DNA of 33,703 nucleotides, from positions 2,734 to 36,436 of the forward strand of contig OMOE01000067.1 of assembly GCA_900290365.1 (NCBI GenBank). The letters are read 5' to 3'. The notes under the pieces are model-generated. The model made no database searches. It was not told where the DNA came from and saw only the letters and a program-made list of their open reading frames with translations. Source of the stretch: Syntrophobacter sp. SbD1 (GTDB lineage: Bacteria > Desulfobacterota > Syntrophobacteria > Syntrophobacterales > Syntrophobacteraceae). Below, one piece after another: positions 29,698-33,703 of the stretch (position 1 is its first letter; each line of letters starts with the position of its first letter). The position numbers were made by a program, and so were the translations under genes.

Positions 29698-30882
29698 ATG
29701 AAAAATCTCATAATAAACTGCATCGTCTTCCCCGTACTACTACTGTTTGCTATTTTATGGAGTTGTCCCGCGAAAGCCGATATTGACTCAGTGGTAAAAA
29801 CAGTTCAACCCGCAACTGTCAAAATCTATGTCTTAGATCGAGCCGGCAACCCGGTGGCCCAGGGCAGCGGGTTCTTTTTTCAATCCTATGAGCATCTGAT
29901 CACAAATTATCACGTTCTCGGAAAGGCAATGATGGCCAGGGTTAGAACTCCTGATGGAAGGGAATTCAATGTAAAAGCCGTCGTGGCCGAGGATGAGCCT
30001 GACGATCTGATCGAAGCCCTTGTGGATGTCTCGGTTGGTTCGGTGCCCTATCTTACTGCTGCCGGTACCGCCCCTCAGGCTGGTGACCCCGTTGTGGTGA
30101 TCGGCAGTCCCCTGGGGGTCGATAAGGTAGTGAGCCAGGGGAATGTGGACGCAATCATGACAATACCGAAATATGGAAGGGGTATCTTGCATAGCGCCCA
30201 CTCATTTCCAGGATCGAGCGGGAGCCCCCTGGTGAACGCCCAGGGTGAAGTAATCGGCATCGAGACCGCAGCAGTGCCCGGTAGGCCGAATATCAACTTC
30301 GCCGTACCCGTGGAACGGTTTTCAGGCTTAAGTCCCACTTTCCGCGAGCTTTCGGCCGCTCCAAGCGCAAATACACCTGTCCGGGCAGAAGTCCAAAGGC
30401 CGGATGCCCACCCGGGGGCGCTTGAGAAAGACATACAAATGGCGGAGGCCGGCGACCCGGCCGCCCAGGTAAGAGTTGCACTTAGGTACGAACGGGGGCA
30501 GGAGCTTTCCCAAAACTGTTTTGAGGCGCTCGGCCTCTATCGCAAGGCGGCCGAGCAGGGATATTTGATGGCGCAATACCATCTCGGGCGAATGTACTAT
30601 ACTGGTGAGTGCATGGGGAAGGATCTCGGCGAGGCCGCCAAATGGCTGAAAACGGCGGCTGAGCGAGGGTTTGCGGACGCTCAGCAGTTTTTTGGGGGAA
30701 TGTGCTTCAATGGGGAAGGGGTAGCCCGCGACCGGGTCACGGCATGCATGTGGACGATCCTTGCGGCATCCAGGGGAAACGCAGAGGCGAACAATTTATT
30801 GAGGTTCATGGCGTCGGAATTGACCCATGACGAACTCATCATGGCCCAGGAAAAGGCCAGGAACTGGAAACCGACTATGTGA
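29698..30882 (+). CDS. Exported trypsin-like serine protease with C-terminal Sel1 repeats
   Basis: 394 residues with a Sec signal peptide (about 1-27, 'VFPVLLLFAILWSCPAKA'). The protease domain (about 30-205) has His72 in 'LITNYHVLG', a candidate Asp103 in 'DDLIEALVDV', and the nucleophile Ser174 in 'FPGSSGSPLVNAQGEVIGI', plus 'VVVIGSPLGVDKVVSQG', as in HtrA-like proteases. No PDZ domain follows. Instead, residues about 245-370 hold three to four Sel1-type repeats ('AEAGDPAAQVRVALRYERGQ', 'AAEQGYLMAQYHLGRMYYTG', 'AAERGFADAQQFFGGMCFNGEG', 'ASRGNAEANNLL'). ATG 29698 has GGAG 8 nt upstream. Envelope protein quality control or complex-bound proteolysis is a reasonable inference. Confidence 0.88.
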   Translation: MKNLIINCIVFPVLLLFAILWSCPAKADIDSVVKTVQPATVKIYVLDRAGNPVAQGSGFFFQSYEHLITNYHVLGKAMMARVRTPDGREFNVKAVVAEDEPDDLIEALVDVSVGSVPYLTAAGTAPQAGDPVVVIGSPLGVDKVVSQGNVDAIMTIPKYGRGILHSAHSFPGSSGSPLVNAQGEVIGIETAAVPGRPNINFAVPVERFSGLSPTFRELSAAPSANTPVRAEVQRPDAHPGALEKDIQMAEAGDPAAQVRVALRYERGQELSQNCFEALGLYRKAAEQGYLMAQYHLGRMYYTGECMGKDLGEAAKWLKTAAERGFADAQQFFGGMCFNGEGVARDRVTACMWTILAASRGNAEANNLLRFMASELTHDELIMAQEKARNWKPTM

Positions 30883-31203
30883 AATTCACAACGGCAAAAA
30901 GCGATTCACCGCAGCATTTCATGTCCCGCCGGGACACCCTAAGAGTGGACGAACCGTGCTTTGGAGTTCGCCAGTGTCACTATCACTTTGGCCCCAACCA
31001 GACCGGCAAGATGTGCAAACTTCTGCGGAATTCTCCAATGGAGACAACTGAATACGGTTCTGTCTGTTTCGCGCCTTCATACGATTGCGGCAGAGCTGGC
31101 AAATAGTGTAGTATGTGATCGCAATCGTCTGCCGGTGAATAGAAGCACCTGCATTTTGTCTTCCCGGTACAATTTCACTTCCGAACAAGTCGGGCCTACG
31201 CGG
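30883..31203. other. Leader region of the coiled-coil gene
   Basis: The frame of the next gene is open back to 30961, but the extra 81 residues are rich in Arg, Ser, Thr and Cys and do not look like real protein. No other feature is apparent apart from AT-rich sequence near 31105-31125 that might hold a promoter. Confidence 0.35.
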
Positions 31204-32016
31204 ATGCGCAAAGAAGAAGATGATTATTTCATTCCGGCCCTGGCGCCCTATGTGCAGTGGGTAAAGGCGTACAGAGATCTTATCTGTGAGGTCTACGACG
31301 AGCAGAAAACGGTCAGGAAGGCATGGAAAGCCTTCAGGGGCGCCGTACCTGGAATCGAGCGCAGGTTGGAATTCGGCGTTTTTGAGCAAATGCTGTTATT
31401 TAGCCTGTTCCTGTCTGAATGGAACAAGACTGAGTTTGCAGGGAGTGGCTCCGAGGAAGCAGGGCGAACAGAGCCGGGAAGCATCGGCCACGGCGGGAAA
31501 TACCCCGGCGACCAGTTAGATACAGTTATACAGAAGCTTAATAAAGCTATCGAAGAAAAAGAGAGGGCCGAATTTAACCTGAAACATCATGAACAAAACG
31601 CTCTGATGCACAGGGAAAGAAAAGAGCATTTTGAAAACCGCTCGACTCTGCTCGAAGAAAACATGGAGAGACTTCGAAAGGAACTGGATGCGGCTAATGA
31701 ACAGCTCGCCCTGGTTGCACATGAGTTAGACAAATACAGGGCCGAAAACACGGAATTACAGGAACAGAGGTCAGTTTCCAAAAGTATAAAAATTTTCGAC
31801 CGAACGATTTCTCCAAAAAAGATAGGCAGATGGAACGCACAACTCTCCCGAGACGGCTACTACCGGCTCTATCGGAAAATCCGGGGAAAGGTCCATTGTA
31901 TCTACATCGGAAGGGAACTTGATATTGAGAAGGCCATGAGGAAGGTTGAGGAAAAAGAAAGAGCCTTGTTAAGTCCCGTACCAGCCGCCGGCGTCACCCA
32001 GGAACAAGCAAATTGA
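31204..32016 (+). CDS. Coiled-coil protein of unknown function
   Basis: From ATG 31204 the protein has 270 residues; the ribosome site is weak, so the start is uncertain. An N-terminal helical part ('YFIPALAPYVQWVKAYRDLI') is followed by a linker and a long coiled coil (about residues 105-195, e.g. 'VIQKLNKAIEEKERAEFNLK' and 'LLEENMERLRKELDAANEQL'). The C-terminal segment 'SRDGYYRLYRKIRGKVHCIY' and 'IGRELDIEKAMRKVEEKE' is basic with a compact beta-hairpin look, suggesting nucleic-acid contact. I recognise no named family. Its TGA stop forms the outer end of the AT-rich repeats that bound the four-helix-bundle gene. Confidence 0.68.
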   Translation: MRKEEDDYFIPALAPYVQWVKAYRDLICEVYDEQKTVRKAWKAFRGAVPGIERRLEFGVFEQMLLFSLFLSEWNKTEFAGSGSEEAGRTEPGSIGHGGKYPGDQLDTVIQKLNKAIEEKERAEFNLKHHEQNALMHRERKEHFENRSTLLEENMERLRKELDAANEQLALVAHELDKYRAENTELQEQRSVSKSIKIFDRTISPKKIGRWNAQLSRDGYYRLYRKIRGKVHCIYIGRELDIEKAMRKVEEKERALLSPVPAAGVTQEQAN

Positions 32017-32039
32017 GGAATTTAGGAATTAAGGAATTA
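32013..32039. repeat. Left AT-rich tandem repeat bounding the four-helix-bundle cassette
   Basis: TTGAGGAATTTAGGAATTAAGGAATT consists of about three 8-9-nt units of the form (G/T)AGGAATT. It begins at the stop codon of the coiled-coil gene and is mirrored, in inverted orientation, by the GAGGGATT units at 32473-32496. Confidence 0.7.
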
Positions 32040-32076
32040 AAAACAAACTCCCAAACCAATTTAGGTATTTAGGAAT

Positions 32077-32472
32077 TCATGGGTTCATGCCAGTCCCGTT
32101 TCTACCAGAGTTGAAGTCCCTCAAGTACTTTCTAAAGCCCTTGATTTGTTTCCGGCACTCGGTAGCAAGATCATAAATCTGGCTGAACCGATTCTGACTG
32201 ATGCACTCGCAGTCGAAAGCTCGATAGAGCTTGGATTGAACTTCGCCGCACGAGCGCTGTGAATACCCCAGAAAACGGATGCACTCACGAGGGGAGCCGT
32301 CGTCAAACCCTTCAGCAATATTGTCCATTACAGACCCGGCTGCTCTCCAGATCTGATCCCTGATAATATAGTTCCTTTTTAATCCGGACTCGTCTGTTAC
32401 CCGCGAAATTTCGCGGCAGAGATCCCTGGCCTTCTGCCAGCAGGGCAATTCTTCAAATTTGCTGTAATTCAC
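32077..32472 (-). CDS. Four-helix-bundle protein (TIGR02436/S23-like)
   Basis: 131 residues of the four-helix-bundle family first noticed as open frames within intervening sequences of 23S rRNA genes and related to Avd proteins of diversity-generating retroelements. The family blocks are 'FEELPCWQKARDLCREIS', 'NYIIRDQIWRAAGSVMDNIAEGF', 'ECIRFLGYSQRSCGEVQSKLY' and 'LATECRKQIKGFRKYLRDF'. Start GTG 32472 is preceded by three GAGGGATT units that also supply a Shine-Dalgarno sequence. No rRNA gene or reverse transcriptase is nearby. Short inverted tandem repeats bound it on both sides, so it appears to be a small mobile or cassette-like unit. Its function is unknown. Confidence 0.9.
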   Translation of the reverse strand: MNYSKFEELPCWQKARDLCREISRVTDESGLKRNYIIRDQIWRAAGSVMDNIAEGFDDGSPRECIRFLGYSQRSCGEVQSKLYRAFDCECISQNRFSQIYDLATECRKQIKGFRKYLRDFNSGRNGTGMNP

Positions 32473-32496
32473 AATCCCTCAATCCCTCAATCCCTC
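32473..32496. repeat. Right tandem repeat, three AATCCCTC units
   Basis: Three perfect 8-bp units (AATCCCTC on the plus strand, GAGGGATT on the minus strand). They contain the stop codon of the membrane-protein gene and the ribosome site of the four-helix-bundle gene, and are the inverted counterpart of the repeats at 32013-32039. Confidence 0.9.
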
Positions 32497-32840
32497 AGGT
32501 GATTGGCCGCGTAAAAAAACCCCGAAGATAGAAGAATCGTGAGGCATGCCACAGTCAAAGCGAGCGACTTCCCATGCCATAAACCGGCAAACCACCGTCT
32601 GAACTGGTCAGCAAGCAAATTTGCCGTTCCGCCGTATAGTTGCAGACCCCGCAAGTACTGTTTGGAATCTTCAGGATTATCCGGATAGACAGTTCCATTT
32701 GCGACCTCATATCCCTGGGCGCCAATCCAGTCATCGTGAGCCGTGGCATAAATCAGAACGGCACTGCCAAGGCCCCCCAGCAGTATAACCAGGCTTATGA
32801 GATATAGTATGCTGCGCAGATTTTCTGTTCTCAATTTCAT
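32487..32840 (-). CDS. Small two-helix membrane protein of unknown function
   Basis: 117 residues with membrane helices at about 10-31 ('ILYLISLVILLGGLGSAVLIY') and about 93-112 ('LALTVACLTILLSSGFFYAA'). Between them is a roughly 60-residue, probably periplasmic, loop ('DDWIGAQGYEVANGTVYPDN'). I do not recognise the family. The start at 32840 is ATG with no strong ribosome site. The last codons and TGA are made by the GAGGGATT repeat, suggesting that the original 3' end may have been replaced when the four-helix-bundle cassette arrived. Confidence 0.65.
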   Translation of the reverse strand: MKLRTENLRSILYLISLVILLGGLGSAVLIYATAHDDWIGAQGYEVANGTVYPDNPEDSKQYLRGLQLYGGTANLLADQFRRWFAGLWHGKSLALTVACLTILLSSGFFYAANHLRD

Positions 32841-32890
32841 AATATCTTAAAAGGTGGATGAGCGGAAAAATCCGGTTGGACTGTCAAACC

Positions 32891-32930
32891 GGATTAGGAA
32901 TCCCGGACCTGAACCCGGGATTCCTAATCC
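32891..32930. terminator. Perfect 16-bp inverted repeat downstream of the U32 gene
   Basis: GGATTAGGAATCCCGG (32891-32906) and CCGGGATTCCTAATCC (32915-32930) are perfectly complementary around an 8-nt loop. A second short pairing CCGGTT/AACCGG (32872-32892) overlaps its left arm. It follows the stop of the leftward U32 gene. There is no strong T-run on either side, so a terminator role is likely but not certain. Confidence 0.6.
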
Positions 32931-32959
32931 GTGATGAAAGGCACATTGTCGAGGACTTT

Positions 32960-33703
32960 CTAGAAGAGCCCTTTGATCTGCTTGTGCAGCTCGGCTGTGC
33001 TCTTCATTCGCATTCGGTCCCGCTCGTATCCGATCCTGTCGAGTTCCTGCGACAGGAGCAGCAGGTTTGGTTCGTCATACCGCATGCCTGCGCGCCAGGC
33101 TTCGATAAGCCTTCGGTATATGTGCACCATCCTGCTCACGAGGTCCACGGGGTATTCGCGGCCCTGGATCTTGAGCGTGTGGAGCCCGAGTCCCATGTAA
33201 CGCCACAACTCTTCTCCGGAAATAACGAACGCGATGTTCGGGTTTCGGCGGATACGTTCGTTAATAGATTCTATCTCATCGGGCCTGGTGCCGCTTCGAG
33301 CCAGCACCTTTCGCCTCTGCTCATCGGTTAGCAGACAGAGCCGAAAGCAACTTCCGGAACGGTCGGGCCACCCTTCATATTCGATAATTTCGTTGCCGTC
33401 TTCGTCTACACACCTTCGTTGTATGTAGGAATCGCCGATAAGCTCGTGGAAAGAACAGTTTCCGACTCCACCCACGCAACGGTTGCCGTGGATGAGGACT
33501 TCGGCGCCTATTGCGAGGGAATCAGAAGCGTTTTTGAACTCGGAGAGTTGTTCGACTGTTTTGATCTGGGTGCTTGCAACAACTTGAGTGGCCCCATAGC
33601 CGGTGAACTCGGCCATCTGTTCCCGCGTCTGGATATTACACCCGACACTGGCGTGAATCACCAGGTCCGGGAAATTGTCGCGAGCCAGTTGCATGACGAA
33701 CGG
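32960..33703 (-). CDS. Peptidase U32-family protein, 5' part beyond the window
   Basis: At least 247 residues, with the N-terminus cut off by the window edge. The visible part has the U32 signature region '[25 protein letters not shown]', and further Cys in '[15 protein letters not shown]', matching the clustered cysteines that in related proteins (UbiU/UbiV, RlhA, YegQ) bind a 4Fe-4S cluster or act in RNA hydroxylation or oxygen-independent quinone synthesis. '[20 protein letters not shown]' is the TIM-barrel strand before it, and '[24 protein letters not shown]' is the usual C-terminal block. The exact subfamily cannot be set from this fragment. Confidence 0.82.
   Translation of the reverse strand, partial: PFVMQLARDNFPDLVIHASVGCNIQTREQMAEFTGYGATQVVASTQIKTVEQLSEFKNASDSLAIGAEVLIHGNRCVGGVGNCSFHELIGDSYIQRRCVDEDGNEIIEYEGWPDRSGSCFRLCLLTDEQRRKVLARSGTRPDEIESINERIRRNPNIAFVISGEELWRYMGLGLHTLKIQGREYPVDLVSRMVHIYRRLIEAWRAGMRYDEPNLLLLSQELDRIGYERDRMRMKSTAELHKQIKGLF

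Noticed and set aside
32077..32472. Diversity-generating retroelement, because the four-helix-bundle protein resembles Avd
   Set aside because: No reverse transcriptase, template repeat or variable repeat is present nearby.

Overview
This is a chromosomal window from an anaerobic, probably sulfate-reducing or syntrophic Desulfobacterota (deltaproteobacterial) organism. Indications are the fused LutB-LutA lactate-oxidation protein beside LutC and a lactate permease (an arrangement known from Desulfovibrio), a second GlcD/GlcF-type lactate or glycolate dehydrogenase, a probable selenoprotein, the flagellar stator genes, and many short palindromic intergenic repeats. The exact genus cannot be read from the window; a Syntrophobacterales-like lineage is an inference. 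No rRNA, CRISPR array, transposase or prophage was recognised.

Layout. 1-400: repeat-rich, gene-poor. 401-5362: a COG3146 acyltransferase (-), an M20 dipeptidase (+), and a PilZ-motA-motB operon (-). 5571-9000: a SAM methyltransferase (-), tRNA-His, a HicB-like antitoxin overlapping a GNAT gene interrupted by an amber codon, a decayed PRC-barrel gene and a small helical protein. 9314-13194: a secreted protein and a PP2C phosphatase (+), then an L,D-transpeptidase, a DUF1328 membrane peptide and a two-domain transferase fusion (-).

13237-22169 is the metabolic core. It consists of two divergent operons: lctP-lutC-lutBA-DUF2284 leftwards and glcD-glcF-lldR(FadR/GntR) rightwards. The region between them carries two copies of the FadR-subfamily operator TGGTnnnACCA, one near each candidate promoter, so the regulator at the end of the rightward operon probably controls both arms. 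Together the genes import lactate and oxidise it to pyruvate by two different iron-sulfur/flavin systems.

22241-26536 is a methionine-sulfoxide repair island. An exported MsrA-MsrB fusion (-) is followed by an OmpR-type response regulator and sensor kinase (+), and then by a membrane-anchored MsrA whose catalytic cysteine codon is TGA. The reading frame runs on intact beyond it and a SECIS-like hairpin follows 12 nt later, so this is most likely a selenocysteine MsrA that standard gene calling would split or miss.

27022-33703: a PIG-L deacetylase (-), tRNA-fMet with terminator, a gene-poor stretch, GtrA (-), an exported trypsin-like protease with Sel1 repeats (+), an unknown coiled-coil protein (+), a four-helix-bundle gene bounded by inverted tandem AT-rich repeats, a small membrane protein and a U32-family peptidase running off the right edge.

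A roughly 51-bp GC-rich double-palindrome repeat recurs in at least seven intergenic places, four of them between convergent genes, suggesting a REP-like family with a terminator or mRNA-end role.
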